From the NCBI RefSeq assembly GCF_016638705.1, contig NZ_CP067341.1, positions 1,491,501 through 1,555,500 of the forward strand: a stretch of DNA of 64,000 bases, written 5' to 3'. This DNA is from Lysinibacillus agricola. GTDB lineage: Bacteria; Bacillota; Bacilli; Bacillales_A; Planococcaceae. This document shows, piece by piece, positions 17,147-27,184 of this stretch (position 1 is its first letter; each line of letters opens with the position of its first letter). Below the pieces are notes generated by a model. It was not told the DNA's origin and did not search any database. It saw only the letters and a list, made by a program, of their open reading frames with translations. Position numbers and translations under genes: made by a program.

Positions 17147-18217
17147 TTGCTTCGGTTAGTACGTTTAATATTGTTCATGATAGTCGTGGTAATGTTAATG
17201 CTTCCACAAACCAGTTTAGCACGAGGTGGTAGCGGATATGCTGTCTTAGATGGGGATACGGGCCGTGTTTTATTAGGATCGAATAGTGATGCACGGTTAC
17301 CAATTGCTAGCTTAACAAAAATTTGGACAGCACTCGTTGCTATTGAAAATAGCAATCTTCAAGATGAAGTGGTTATTTCACCGAGGGCTGCAATGGCGGA
17401 GGGCTCATCAATTTACTTGCAGGCAGGTGAAACAGTTACGGTAGAAACACTGTTATATGGTTTGATGCTACGCTCCGGGAATGACGCAGCAACAGCTTTA
17501 GCAGAGCATGCCGGGGGATCAGTAGAAGGATTTGTAAAGTTAATGAATGAGCGAGCCGTTGTTGCTGGTCTCACAAATACTGTATTTATGAACCCGTCTG
17601 GCTTGCACCATGATGAGCATTTATCGTCAGCGAGAGATACTGCTGAGATGCTGAGAATTGCTCTTCAAAATAAAACTTTTAAGAAGATTGCCTCAACAGT
17701 TCTATTTCGTGCCAATACTGAAAACGGGATGTTATGGGAAAATAAGCACCGATTATTACGAGAAGGGTCAGGGGTTGCTATCGACATAGACGATGAGACA
17801 CAACAACCTGTTAGTGCATTAAAATCAGCAAAAGGTTCAGCATTTGCCGGAAAAACAGGCTTTACAAAGGTGGCTGGTCGGACCCTTGCAACCGCCTTCC
17901 AAAAGGACGGGCAAACCTGTATTGTTGTCACTTTGAATGAATCAGATGACTGGAATGTTCATCGGGGCTTAGCCAACAAGGTTTGGCAAGATTACAGCCT
18001 TGAGACTGTAGTGAAAAAAGGTAAATATAAAGTCAATAAAAACCTTTCCATTCGTTTAGAGCAACCAATAAGTTTGCAGTTAAATAAAGAAGAAAAAGAA
18101 AGTGTAAGGCAAGTGTTACATGTTTCTAGAAAACGTAAGGAAGGCGTTTTATCCATCTTTATCGGTGAAGAGCGTATTTATGCAAGGCCAGTATCAGTTG
18201 AATCAGCGGATCGTTAA
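17147..18217 (+). CDS. dacB: D-alanyl-D-alanine carboxypeptidase, DacB-like
   Basis: This 356-residue low-molecular-weight penicillin-binding protein has an N-terminal signal peptide (1-25) and the serine-peptidase motifs SLTK (S55), SGN (110-112) and KTG (236-238). It trims terminal D-Ala from peptidoglycan peptides. Its place after scpB matches B. subtilis dacB, the sporulation-specific enzyme controlling cortex cross-linking; dacF is the alternative. TTG 17147 is the start, 7 nt after AAGGAG. The neighbouring spmA/spmB genes of B. subtilis are absent. Confidence 0.88.
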   Translation: MLRLVRLILFMIVVVMLMLPQTSLARGGSGYAVLDGDTGRVLLGSNSDARLPIASLTKIWTALVAIENSNLQDEVVISPRAAMAEGSSIYLQAGETVTVETLLYGLMLRSGNDAATALAEHAGGSVEGFVKLMNERAVVAGLTNTVFMNPSGLHHDEHLSSARDTAEMLRIALQNKTFKKIASTVLFRANTENGMLWENKHRLLREGSGVAIDIDDETQQPVSALKSAKGSAFAGKTGFTKVAGRTLATAFQKDGQTCIVVTLNESDDWNVHRGLANKVWQDYSLETVVKKGKYKVNKNLSIRLEQPISLQLNKEEKESVRQVLHVSRKRKEGVLSIFIGEERIYARPVSVESADR

Positions 18218-18238
18218 AAGCGATACGCTGATTTTTCT
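18202..18238 (+). terminator. terminator overlapping the dacB end
   Basis: CAGCGGATCG and CGATACGCTG form a stem with one mismatch, followed by ATTTTTCTTT. The dacB stop lies in the loop. Confidence 0.7.
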
Positions 18239-18406
18239 TTGTTACGCCATTCAGGATAATGTTTGTGGGTTTAGAGCATAAACTATAGCGTGTAAAACGA
18301 ATTAGATGTAATTAACAAATGAGATGGAATTTGGTAAAATAAATCAGGGTGACAGTTAAAATTAAAATTCTGAATTTTCGAATGTTAACGGGGGGGGGAA
18401 GTATTT

Positions 18407-18994
18407 ATGACTACTGAATCAAACAGTAAGCAATACCAATTAGGGGTAATAATAATTTTATTTTTGTCTAGCTTTATCGCTCCCTTTATCTTTTTATACC
18501 CTATTCAAGAGTTGTTCTATCGACCTAAGGAATACTATTTTTTCGATACTTTTTATCAAGCATATATTATATTAATAATAGTTTTGATTGTGTTGGCAGT
18601 CATGTTATTAGTCAATTTTTTAGTGACTCCTAAAACAAAAAAAAGGAAGAATATTCAACGAGGAATTATGGGGACATCGTTTGTAATTGCTGGTGCATTC
18701 ATATTTTTATGTATTAATAACTATCAATATATTGATACAAAAGGAATTCACATGAATCATTTTTTTAGTTTGCAAGAAGATTACATAAGTTGGGAAGATA
18801 TTGTGAAGGTTGAACAAACTATTGTAGAAAAAAATGGTGTAAGTTTACCAGATAAATTGATTTTCACATTACAAGATGGTTCTACAATTGAACAAACTTT
18901 AACAACAAAGTTATCAAGTGTGAAAAAATTCATTAATAAAGAATTAAATAACTATGGACTTAAAATAGAAAATAAATATAGTGAAACTGAGTAA
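18407..18994 (+). CDS. hypothetical membrane protein with C-terminal soluble domain
   Basis: A 195-residue protein with three membrane segments (about 12-30, 50-70, 86-104) followed by a soluble tail of about 85 residues. The tail pattern (YIDTKGIHM, WEDIVKVEQ, LIFTLQDGS) resembles PH-like domains of small membrane proteins. I do not recognise a named family. A G-rich ribosome site precedes the ATG. It sits where spmA/spmB would be in B. subtilis, but shows no likeness to them. Confidence 0.7.
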   Translation: MTTESNSKQYQLGVIIILFLSSFIAPFIFLYPIQELFYRPKEYYFFDTFYQAYIILIIVLIVLAVMLLVNFLVTPKTKKRKNIQRGIMGTSFVIAGAFIFLCINNYQYIDTKGIHMNHFFSLQEDYISWEDIVKVEQTIVEKNGVSLPDKLIFTLQDGSTIEQTLTTKLSSVKKFINKELNNYGLKIENKYSETE

Positions 18995-19095
18995 TGATGA
19001 AGAGCTGCCCAAAATGGTGGCTTTTTATGTTTTAAAAAACTTTTAAAAGAGATTGCTATTTGATGAAAAGTAATGAGAAGATTTGATTAAAATTA

Positions 19096-19219
19096 GACCA
19101 TCACTAAAAGTTGGGGATGATCGTTTGTTCAAACGTATGCCGTTTATCTAAGTTGATTTCCGTTCCGGTTGAACGCACCCAGCCGGAACGGAAATCGATC
19201 CCACATTTTGGTGATGACC
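19096..19219. repeat. MITE-like intergenic repeat, copy 3 (core deleted)
   Basis: Outer ends GACCATCACT (19096-19105) and GGTGATGACC remain, as does the inner pair GTTGATTTCCGTTCCGG / CCGGAACGGAAATCGAT. About 60 nt of the central block present in copies 1 and 2 is missing, leaving a long perfect hairpin. Confidence 0.8.
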
Positions 19220-19434
19220 CTTAAAATTCAGGTACAAGTTATCCAAAAACTAGCTGATGAAAACTATTTCAAATAATCAAATTACTTACGCATAATTAGT
19301 TTTTCTTTAATAATGTATAAAAGTATGACATAATTTTCACAGATTAGCGGGAAAAATAACCTTATTCATCATATGCGAATAAGGTTTAAAGTTTGGTGTC
19401 TATGCCAATGTGAATGAAAACTAGAGGTGAAAGA

Positions 19435-20166
19435 ATGGAAAGATTACAAAAGGTCATTGCGTATGCAGGTGTTGCGTCAAGACGTAAGGCGGAGCAATTG
19501 ATTTTAGAAGGTAAAGTAAAAGTGAACGGAGTCGTAGTGCGTGAGTTAGGTACAAAGGTTTCCAACTCAGATACGATAGAAGTAGAAGGCGTGAAGCTTG
19601 AGAAAGAGGATAAGGTTTATTATTTACTATATAAACCACGTGCAACGATATCAGCTGTAACAGACGACAAAGGACGCAAAACTGTCACAGATTTGTTTAA
19701 GTATATTCCACAACGTATTTTCCCAGTTGGCCGTCTTGATTATGATACATCTGGCTTGTTGTTGTTGACAAATGATGGGGAATTTTCCTATATGCTGACA
19801 CATCCGAAGTTTAAGATCGACAAAACTTATATTGCTCGTGTCAAAGGTATTCCAACGATCGAAGGTTTAAAAAAGCTTCAACGCGGAATTAAACTAGAAG
19901 ACGGCAAAACAGCTCCAGCAAAAGTTAGTATGACTTCTTTTGATGAAAAAGCAGGTAAGGCGATTTGTGAGATTACTATTCATGAAGGGCGAAATCGTCA
20001 AGTGCGTCGCATGTTTGAGGCAATCGGTACTCCAGTTGTTAAACTGAAACGCGAGCGCTTTGCCTTTTTAGATTTATTTGGACTAGCGCCGGGGGAATAT
20101 CGTGAATTAACAAAGCATGAAGTGAAGCAATTGCGAGTGTTAGCGGAGACAGGGCAAATCGGATAA
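19435..20166 (+). CDS. rluB: 23S rRNA pseudouridine synthase B
   Basis: This 243-residue protein has an N-terminal S4 RNA-binding domain (1-60) and RsuA/RluB catalytic domain. GRLDYDTSGLLLLTNDG holds the catalytic aspartate D102, and HEGRNRQVRRM is the conserved C-terminal motif. It modifies U to pseudouridine near helix 90 of 23S rRNA. The start is ATG 19435 behind AGAGGTG; an upstream in-frame ATG (19414) lacks a ribosome site. It precedes resA as in B. subtilis. Confidence 0.93.
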   Translation: MERLQKVIAYAGVASRRKAEQLILEGKVKVNGVVVRELGTKVSNSDTIEVEGVKLEKEDKVYYLLYKPRATISAVTDDKGRKTVTDLFKYIPQRIFPVGRLDYDTSGLLLLTNDGEFSYMLTHPKFKIDKTYIARVKGIPTIEGLKKLQRGIKLEDGKTAPAKVSMTSFDEKAGKAICEITIHEGRNRQVRRMFEAIGTPVVKLKRERFAFLDLFGLAPGEYRELTKHEVKQLRVLAETGQIG

Positions 20167-20493
20167 TTAGCATTTTCTATGAGAAAGTGAAATACTGCTA
20201 TGTGTAATAGTAATGTTTTCACTTTCTTATTAGTGAAATCGTTCATAAATCATTCATAATTATTAGCTAAGCGTTTGTGTTTCATTTTGCTATAATAGGT
20301 GAGAATAGTACACCTAGATAAGTTTCGTCCTGATGAAATCGTTTCCATAATTTATCAGGAGGTGTTTGGCGCAACCGAATGACAAACATAAATGTGGTAA
20401 ATTAGACGATAAAATCTATACATATGAATGTTTGTATGAAAAGCTTAGCGTCAATTGAAACTCTAAGCCGTAATAGATAGGGGGGTTATTAAC
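20167..20493 (+). promoter_or_regulatory. rluB-resA intergenic region: terminator and res promoter
   Basis: GAAAGTGAAA (from 20183) and TTTTCACTTTC (to 20226) form a terminator-like hairpin after rluB. Further on, TGCTATAAT (20285-20293 region) is an extended -10 box without a good -35, fitting an activator-dependent res promoter. The remaining ~170-nt leader contains no frame I would call. Confidence 0.5.
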
Positions 20494-21027
20494 TTGGAGA
20501 AAAAGAAAAAACGTCTCGTCATTCGTACCATTATTTTGGCGGTTTTAGTATTAGCAATTGGTTACACGGTATACGGAACAGCGACAAAGGATAAAGTAGA
20601 GTTAATAGCAGTAGGCTCTAAAGCACCAGACTTCACGTTAGTAGATTTAAACGGTGAGAAACATAAACTTTCTGATTATAAAGGGCAGGGAGTATTTTTG
20701 AACTTCTGGGGAACTTGGTGTAAGCCATGTGAGAAGGAAATGCCTGCAATGGACCGTCAGTATAAAGTCTTTAAAGATCAAGGTGTACAAACATTGGCTG
20801 TCAATATTGCACAAACAGATTTTGAAGTACAGAATTTTGTCGATAGATACGATTTAACGTTCCCAGTAGTTATTGACAAAACGAAAAGCGTTATGACTGC
20901 CTACAATGTAGGTCAATTACCTGCAACACTCCTTATTGATCCAGATGGTAAGGTAGCCAAAATTATTACTGGTGAAATGACGGAGGGAAATATTGCTTCG
21001 TACATGGAATTAGTGAAGCCAAAATAA
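20494..21027 (+). CDS. resA: thiol-disulfide oxidoreductase ResA
   Basis: This 177-residue membrane-anchored thioredoxin keeps apocytochrome c cysteines reduced for haem attachment on the outer face of the membrane. One N-terminal anchor helix (about 8-28) precedes the thioredoxin fold with active site WCKPCE (C76, C79, E80). TTG 20494 follows AGGGGGG. It is first gene of resABC and ends 13 nt before the resB start. Confidence 0.95.
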   Translation: MEKKKKRLVIRTIILAVLVLAIGYTVYGTATKDKVELIAVGSKAPDFTLVDLNGEKHKLSDYKGQGVFLNFWGTWCKPCEKEMPAMDRQYKVFKDQGVQTLAVNIAQTDFEVQNFVDRYDLTFPVVIDKTKSVMTAYNVGQLPATLLIDPDGKVAKIITGEMTEGNIASYMELVKPK

Positions 21028-21040
21028 GGAGAAAATGACT

Positions 21041-22714
21041 ATGGAAAACATCATTTGTGCTTGTGGTCATAGTAACCCATATGGCACGAAGCTTTGTGAG
21101 AAATGTGGTCGTCCTTTAACTGAGGAAGGTAAGCAGACAAAAGTTGTTGATATGCGCTACGATGGAACGGCGATTCGTTCAAAAACGTATAATAAAACAG
21201 TCATCGATAAAATTTGGAATTTCTTCTCGAATGTAAAAGTCGGGATTGCTCTCATTATTATAACGTTGGTCTCTGCGTCAATCGGGACAATCCTACCGCA
21301 AGAAATTTATGTAAATGCACCAGATGCTGGAAAAGCGGAGTATTATGAGAAAGTGTATGGTTGGTTTGGCAAACTCTATAATTATTTAGGACTTTCTGAT
21401 TTGTATAGCACTTGGTGGTTCCAAATTTTAGTGGGAATGCTTGCGACATCTATTATTGTTGCGAGTTTAGACCGCGGCATCCCATTGCATAAGTCTCTGA
21501 AAAATCAACGAGTTAAACGTCATGAGAGTTTCATGAAGCGTCAACGTATCGTCGCAGAAGGACAAGTGCTAAACCCTGACGAAACACTTGATAAAGTTGA
21601 ACAAAAAATGACTGAATTAAAATATCATGTTCGTCGTGATGGAAGTGCATTGTTAGCAGAGCGCGGCCGTTTTGCTCGGTATGGTCCATACATAAATCAT
21701 GTCGGTCTCATTATCTTTTTAGCAGGTGTTATGTTGCGTTTAGTACCTGGTTTTCATGTGGATGAGACGATTTGGATACGTGAAGGTGAGACACGAGCTA
21801 TACCAGGTATGGATGGTTATTTTGTAAAAAATAATAAATTTATTTTGGAAACCCATGACAATAAGCCGCAGGGCGAGCAAGAGAGTCAAGGTGTAAATGT
21901 TGTGGCGAAAAACTTTCAAACAGACGTCACATTATACAAACAACCTGAGGGTTCTCTTCCGGGAGACTTAGACAATCTTGAAAAGGTGAGAGATTACTCT
22001 ATTCGTGTCAATCATCCATTAAAAGAAAGCGGTTTTGCGCTGTATCAAATGAATTATCGACTTAACGAATTGAAGCAGATGAATTTTAATTTAGTGAATA
22101 AAGGAACTGACGAATCATTTGGTCAAATTGAAATTGATTTAACGAATCCTAAAAAAGAATATGATTTAGGGAATGGTTCATCAGTACAGATACTTGTTTA
22201 TACACCAGATTTTGATGGTTTTGAAAATGGTGAACCACAGACAAAAACATCAATACCAAATAATCCAGCATTTTTATTTAAAATGACCACACCAGAAACT
22301 CCAAAAGGTGAAGTAAGCTTTGTACAAATCATGCAACAACCACTTGAACCACTTGGAGAAAACAAATATAGAATGAAATTTGCTGGTGCAGAAACACGTA
22401 ATACAGCAAACTTTACAATTCGTAAAGATAGTACGATACCAATTTTATTTGTAGGTGGTATTATTTTCATGATTGGTGTAGTGATTGGCTCGTATTGGAA
22501 TCATCGACGTTTATGGTTACAGATTGAGTCAGATGGCCGAGTGTTGATGGCTGCCCATGTAAATAAAAATATGTTCAGTATGAAAAAGGATTTAGATGCT
22601 GTTTCTACATTTGCTGATCTACCACCATATAAAGATCAGTTAGAAAAGATAGAAGATGTTGGGAAGTCCACAAAGCGAGGCACTAAAGAAAAGGAAGGTG
22701 ACAACACCTTATGA
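21041..22714 (+). CDS. resB: cytochrome c biogenesis protein ResB
   Basis: This 557-residue protein with ResC forms the System II haem delivery and cytochrome c synthase complex. An N-terminal zinc-ribbon-like motif (C6, C8, C19, C22) precedes membrane segments near 62-80, 118-137 and 210-230, a large extracytoplasmic domain, and a last helix near 472-490. ATG 21041 is 9 nt after AAGGAG, better than ATG 21035. It overlaps resC by 4 nt. Confidence 0.93.
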   Translation: MENIICACGHSNPYGTKLCEKCGRPLTEEGKQTKVVDMRYDGTAIRSKTYNKTVIDKIWNFFSNVKVGIALIIITLVSASIGTILPQEIYVNAPDAGKAEYYEKVYGWFGKLYNYLGLSDLYSTWWFQILVGMLATSIIVASLDRGIPLHKSLKNQRVKRHESFMKRQRIVAEGQVLNPDETLDKVEQKMTELKYHVRRDGSALLAERGRFARYGPYINHVGLIIFLAGVMLRLVPGFHVDETIWIREGETRAIPGMDGYFVKNNKFILETHDNKPQGEQESQGVNVVAKNFQTDVTLYKQPEGSLPGDLDNLEKVRDYSIRVNHPLKESGFALYQMNYRLNELKQMNFNLVNKGTDESFGQIEIDLTNPKKEYDLGNGSSVQILVYTPDFDGFENGEPQTKTSIPNNPAFLFKMTTPETPKGEVSFVQIMQQPLEPLGENKYRMKFAGAETRNTANFTIRKDSTIPILFVGGIIFMIGVVIGSYWNHRRLWLQIESDGRVLMAAHVNKNMFSMKKDLDAVSTFADLPPYKDQLEKIEDVGKSTKRGTKEKEGDNTL

Positions 22715-23898
22715 GTTTGATTGACATAAGTGGAAACCTGTTATATGTAGCGTTTGTAGCCTACTTAGTTGCAACTTTATTTTTTGGTGGTTCGATAAAG
22801 CAATCGAATGCTACAGGCAAGAATACTGATAAATGGGGCAAGCTTGCTATTGTTATAACAATTATTGGTTTCCTATCGCAGCTTGGTTATTTTATTACTC
22901 GTTGGATTCATACAGGGCATGCACCTGTTAGTAATATGTTTGAATTTACGACTGCGTTTGGGATGTTCATTGTTGCGGCATTCATTTTAATTTATTTTAT
23001 TTATCGCGTGACAGCTCTAGGTTTAGTGGCATTACCTGTGGCGCTATTAATTATTGCCTATGCGGCGATGTTCCCGAACGAGGTTAGTCCTTTAGTGCCG
23101 TCTTTACAAAGTCACTGGCTAACAATTCATGTTATTACAGCTGCTTTAGGTCAATCGATTTTAGCGATTAGTGCAGTAGCAGGACTGATTTATTTATTAA
23201 AAGTAGTTGATTTAACGAAGCCTTCTAAACAACGTTTCTGGTTAGAAGCGGTCATGTTCTTCCTTGTAGTAGTCGTTGGTTTCGTAGTTGCTACATCAAT
23301 ATTTAATATGATGGATTACGAATCTACATATACTTACGTTGATAAAGAAGGTAGTGAACGTGAAATTACCTACAAAATGGCGCCGGTATTTGGTATGAAT
23401 GAATATAAGGCAGTAGAAGAACATGGCATGTCTCCATTAGTAGAAATGCCTCCACTTATTAATGCGAAGAAATTAACAACGGTTGTTTGGTCATTATTAG
23501 TAGGATCTGTTTTATACTTATTAATCCGTTTAATTGCACGACGTCGAATTAGCGCGATATTCCAACCTTTTGTCAAACGAGTAAATTTACAATTAGTTGA
23601 TGAAATCGGTTATCGTTCAGTGTTAATTGGTTTCCCAGTATTTACATTAGGGGCTTTAATCTTTGCGATGATTTGGGCACAACTTGCGTGGAGTCGTTTC
23701 TGGGGATGGGATCCAAAAGAAGTGTGGGCGCTTATTACATGGTTATTCTATGCAGCATTCCTACATTTACGTTTATCAAAAGGATGGGAAGGCCAAAAAT
23801 CTGCTTGGTTAGCATTAATTGGTTTCGGAATAATCTTGTTTAACTTAATTGCTGTTAACTTAATTCTTGCAGGTTTACACTCATACGCTGCAGGATAA
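22711..23898 (+). CDS. resC: cytochrome c biogenesis protein ResC
   Basis: This 395-residue polytopic protein (eight or more helices) is the haem-handling partner of ResB. The tryptophan-rich haem motif is seen in [18 protein letters not shown]. The start overlaps the resB stop (ATGA), so translation is coupled. A strong terminator follows 70 nt downstream, ending the resABC operon before resD. Confidence 0.93.
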   Translation: MSLIDISGNLLYVAFVAYLVATLFFGGSIKQSNATGKNTDKWGKLAIVITIIGFLSQLGYFITRWIHTGHAPVSNMFEFTTAFGMFIVAAFILIYFIYRVTALGLVALPVALLIIAYAAMFPNEVSPLVPSLQSHWLTIHVITAALGQSILAISAVAGLIYLLKVVDLTKPSKQRFWLEAVMFFLVVVVGFVVATSIFNMMDYESTYTYVDKEGSEREITYKMAPVFGMNEYKAVEEHGMSPLVEMPPLINAKKLTTVVWSLLVGSVLYLLIRLIARRRISAIFQPFVKRVNLQLVDEIGYRSVLIGFPVFTLGALIFAMIWAQLAWSRFWGWDPKEVWALITWLFYAAFLHLRLSKGWEGQKSAWLALIGFGIILFNLIAVNLILAGLHSYAAG

Positions 23899-23971
23899 CT
23901 AAGACGAATATCCATTTGATAAAAACTGATTAATTTGAGCACATATGAGATTTTCTACGTCGCTAGTATTT

Positions 23972-24017
23972 GAAAGAAAAGCCTTCTTGCTGTGGCAAGA
24001 AGGCTTTCTTTTCTTTT
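23972..24017 (+). terminator. terminator after resC
   Basis: AAAGCCTTCTTGC and GCAAGAAGGCTTT form a perfect stem, followed by CTTTTCTTTT. Confidence 0.92.
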
Positions 24018-24080
24018 CAATATGTGCTGTACCATGTACAATAGAAGGTAGAGAAAGATTAGAAGAGAGGGATCGTGAAA

Positions 24081-24797
24081 GTGTCAGAAAATATTTCAGT
24101 ATTAGTAGTAGATGACGAGGATCGTATTCGACGCTTATTAAAAATGTATTTAGAGCGAGAAGGATACCTTGTTGACGAAGCAGAAAATGGTGAACAAGCG
24201 ATCGAAAAATCTTTAGAAAAAGAGTATCACTGTATCTTACTAGATATTATGATGCCTGAAAAAGACGGGCTCGAAGTATGTGCGGAAATCCGCGAACGAG
24301 CAGCAACACCGATTATTTTATTAACTGCCAAAGGCGAGGAAGCAAATCGAGTACAAGGTTTTGAGCTTGGTGCAGATGATTATATTGTAAAACCATTTAG
24401 TCCTCGTGAGGTTGTGTTACGTGTGAAGGCTATATTACGTCGTTCACAAGCATTCTCACCTTCGACAAATGCATCTTCTTCAAAAGATTTAGTTGTGTTT
24501 CAACATTTAATGATCGATCACGATGCGCACCGTGTAACAGCAGAGGGTATTGAAGTAAATTTAACGCCTAAAGAGTATGAATTACTTTATTTCCTAGCGA
24601 AATCACCAGACAAAGTATTTGACCGTGAACAATTACTAAAAGAAGTTTGGCATTATGATTTCTTTGGCGATTTACGTACAGTTGACACACATGTTAAACG
24701 TCTACGTGAAAAGCTCAACCGTGTATCTGAAAACGCTGCAAAGATGATCGTTACTGTATGGGGCGTTGGCTACAAATTTGAGGTTGTCAATGAATAG
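24081..24797 (+). CDS. resD: response regulator ResD
   Basis: This protein of about 238 residues has a receiver domain (D11/D12 acidic pair, phosphoacceptor D55 in LLDIMMPE) and an OmpR-type winged helix (VDTHVKRLREKL). ResD activates respiration, cytochrome maturation and anaerobic genes when oxygen is low or nitric oxide is present. GTG 24081 fits the GAGGG spacing (9 nt); GTG 24075 is the longer alternative. resE starts inside its end. Confidence 0.94.
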   Translation: MSENISVLVVDDEDRIRRLLKMYLEREGYLVDEAENGEQAIEKSLEKEYHCILLDIMMPEKDGLEVCAEIRERAATPIILLTAKGEEANRVQGFELGADDYIVKPFSPREVVLRVKAILRRSQAFSPSTNASSSKDLVVFQHLMIDHDAHRVTAEGIEVNLTPKEYELLYFLAKSPDKVFDREQLLKEVWHYDFFGDLRTVDTHVKRLREKLNRVSENAAKMIVTVWGVGYKFEVVNE

Positions 24798-26565
24798 AAT
24801 ATGGAATAGTGTTGTCGGGAAGCTATGGGTAACCATATTGCTTCTCGTTTCATTTGTATTGTTTGTTTTCACGGTTCTAATGCTCGAGTTTCTTCAAAAT
24901 TACCATATGCAGCAAGCAGAGAGTTCCTTGCGTCAAACAGCAGCAACCGTTGCTAGTATAGTAGATGATAATGAAACAGCTGAGTCGACTTCAGAATTAT
25001 TAAAAGATATTTTACCTGAAAGTACGAATGCGCTTATTGCAACGAGTCATGATGTAGTATCATTTGCTTTGCAGGAAGGTGTAAATAAAAAAGAAATCCA
25101 GGATATGATTTTAGCCAATAAATCATTCCATGAAATTTTTCAATCAGATGAACCGATTACTAAGGAAATGATGATGCCGTCTTCTACAGACAAGGAAACA
25201 ATGGAATCGTATGTTGTGCTCGGTTTCCCGCTAAATGTGGAAAATGCAGTGCACGGAGCTGTCTTTATTTATCAAAGTCCAGATGCACTACATAAAACAT
25301 CGAAAGAAACGACGAAAATTGTCTTTCTGTCTGCTTTCATTGCCTTTGTGTTGACGACATTCTTTGCGTTTTTCCTTTCATCACGTATTACGTCACCATT
25401 GCGTAAAATGCGTGAATTAGCGTTTGAGATTTCTAAAGGAAATTTTGAAGCGAAAATGCCGACTACACAAAACGATGAAATCGGCCAGCTTGCTGTTGCC
25501 TTCAATCAAATGGGACGTCAATTGAAACACAATCTAGAAGTGATCAATCAAGAAAATGAACAGCTATCAAATATATTGACATCGATGACAGACGCGGTCA
25601 TTACGTTTAATCGTGATCGTACAATATTATTAAGTAACCCACCGGCAGAGCGTTTAATGCAAACGTGGTTTGTTAATAAGGGCTCACAAAGTGCGAAACC
25701 GATTCCGCCAGAGCTTTATCATATGCTCGATCATGTGTTGATGTTTGAGGATAAGCTTGAAGAAGAAATTGAGATGGATGGAAGTTACTATACGTTTACG
25801 ATTAGCCCTCTTTATAGTGAGGAATCGATACGTGGAGCTGTTGCAGTTATTCGTGATATGACAGAGCAGCATCGCTTAGAAAAACTGCGTTCAGACTTTA
25901 TTGCCAATGTATCTCATGAGCTACGGACGCCAATTTCGATGCTTCAAGGCTATTCAGAGGCCTTAATGGATGATGATTTTATTCAGGATCAAGAAGAACG
26001 TAATGAGATTACAAAAATTATTTACGATGAATCGAAGCGTATGGGACGCCTCGTAACAGATTTATTAGACCTTGCGCGTATGGAATCAGGGCATATGACG
26101 TTATACAAAGATGAGCTTCCAATTAATTCTATATTTGAACGTATTACTCAAAAATTTGCACAGGTTGCAAAAGAGAAGCATGTTAGTCTGATATTTGACA
26201 GTGAATTTAATGATGAAGCTACGATTAGTATAGATGAGGATCGGATTGAACAAGTGTTAACGAATTTAGTTGATAATGCTCTTCGTCATACAGATGAAGG
26301 GTCAGTAACAGTGAAGGTTGAGCAAGAGCCTACCTTTGCAAAAATATCTGTCCAAGATACAGGACATGGAATTCCACAAGAGGACTTACCATATGTCTTT
26401 GAACGTTTCTATAAAGCAGATAAGGCACGTACGCGTTCTAAAGGCGGAACTGGCCTAGGTTTAGCTATTGCTAGAAATATTGTCAAGGCACATTCAGGTA
26501 ATATTATGGTAGATAGTGTGCTGAAAGAGGGGACTACCTTCACGTTTTATTTACCATTCGATTAA
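24790..26565 (+). CDS. resE: sensor histidine kinase ResE
   Basis: This 591-residue kinase has two membrane segments (about 12-34, 177-197) around an extracytoplasmic sensor, then HAMP (198-250), PAS (about 255-355) and kinase domains. The phosphorylated histidine is H376 in SHELRTP, with VDNALRHT and TGLGLAIAR in the ATPase domain. It controls ResD phosphorylation. ATG 24790 overlaps the resD stop by 8 nt; an upstream in-frame ATG at 24766 is less likely. Confidence 0.93.
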   Translation: MNRIWNSVVGKLWVTILLLVSFVLFVFTVLMLEFLQNYHMQQAESSLRQTAATVASIVDDNETAESTSELLKDILPESTNALIATSHDVVSFALQEGVNKKEIQDMILANKSFHEIFQSDEPITKEMMMPSSTDKETMESYVVLGFPLNVENAVHGAVFIYQSPDALHKTSKETTKIVFLSAFIAFVLTTFFAFFLSSRITSPLRKMRELAFEISKGNFEAKMPTTQNDEIGQLAVAFNQMGRQLKHNLEVINQENEQLSNILTSMTDAVITFNRDRTILLSNPPAERLMQTWFVNKGSQSAKPIPPELYHMLDHVLMFEDKLEEEIEMDGSYYTFTISPLYSEESIRGAVAVIRDMTEQHRLEKLRSDFIANVSHELRTPISMLQGYSEALMDDDFIQDQEERNEITKIIYDESKRMGRLVTDLLDLARMESGHMTLYKDELPINSIFERITQKFAQVAKEKHVSLIFDSEFNDEATISIDEDRIEQVLTNLVDNALRHTDEGSVTVKVEQEPTFAKISVQDTGHGIPQEDLPYVFERFYKADKARTRSKGGTGLGLAIARNIVKAHSGNIMVDSVLKEGTTFTFYLPFD

Positions 26566-26595
26566 TATCATCGTACTATAGTGGTATTAATTGGC

Positions 26596-26622
26596 TGTAA
26601 CTTCTGTGAACGTTTAGACGAC
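26596..26622 (+). promoter_or_regulatory. ECF (sigma-X type) promoter of sigX-rsiX
   Basis: TGTAAC (26596-26601) and CGAC (26619-26622) are exactly 17 nt apart, matching the B. subtilis sigma-X recognition elements. It lies 29 nt before the sigX start, so autoregulation is likely. Confidence 0.8.
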
Positions 26623-26650
26623 AAATATAATAGAACGGGGGTGGAGTGCT

Positions 26651-27184
26651 TTGAATGACTCCGTGTTCCATCGACTATACGATGCATATCATCAAGACGT
26701 GTTCCAGTTTCTTATTTATTTAGTAAAAAACCGTACACTTGCTGAGGATTTAGCGCACGAGGTTTATGTACGCGTATTGCGCTCATATGATCAGTTTGCA
26801 GGAAATAGCAGCGAAAAGACATGGCTTTTTGCTATTGCTAAAAATGTCGCCATTGATCATTTTAGAAAGCAGGCTGTACGCCAAAAACATTCACTTGATT
26901 TTTTTGACTGGGAAACGGAACAGCTACATTCAACCACACCATCACCGGAAGATATGCTACAGGCCAGTGATGAATTTATGCAGGTACAATCAGCACTTGA
27001 AAACTGTACAGGCGACCAAAAAATGGTCATTATTATGCGCTACTTTCAAGATTTATCGATTACGGAAACAGCGCAAATACTAGATTGGACTGAAGCGAAG
27101 GTAAAAACCACTCAGCATCGTGCCATTAAATTTTTAAGGCAACAGCTACAACAGGTTAGAGAACAGGAGGCGAAACGGCAGTGA
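26651..27184 (+). CDS. sigX: ECF RNA polymerase sigma factor SigX
   Basis: This 177-residue ECF sigma factor has region 2 (LAEDLAHEVYVRVLRSYDQF) and region 4 (LSITETAQILDWTEAKVKTTQH). In B. subtilis SigX directs genes that alter surface charge and peptide-antibiotic resistance. TTG 26651 follows a GGGGGTGGAG ribosome site. It follows resDE and precedes rsiX, as in B. subtilis, and overlaps rsiX by 4 nt. Confidence 0.93.
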   Translation: MNDSVFHRLYDAYHQDVFQFLIYLVKNRTLAEDLAHEVYVRVLRSYDQFAGNSSEKTWLFAIAKNVAIDHFRKQAVRQKHSLDFFDWETEQLHSTTPSPEDMLQASDEFMQVQSALENCTGDQKMVIIMRYFQDLSITETAQILDWTEAKVKTTQHRAIKFLRQQLQQVREQEAKRQ

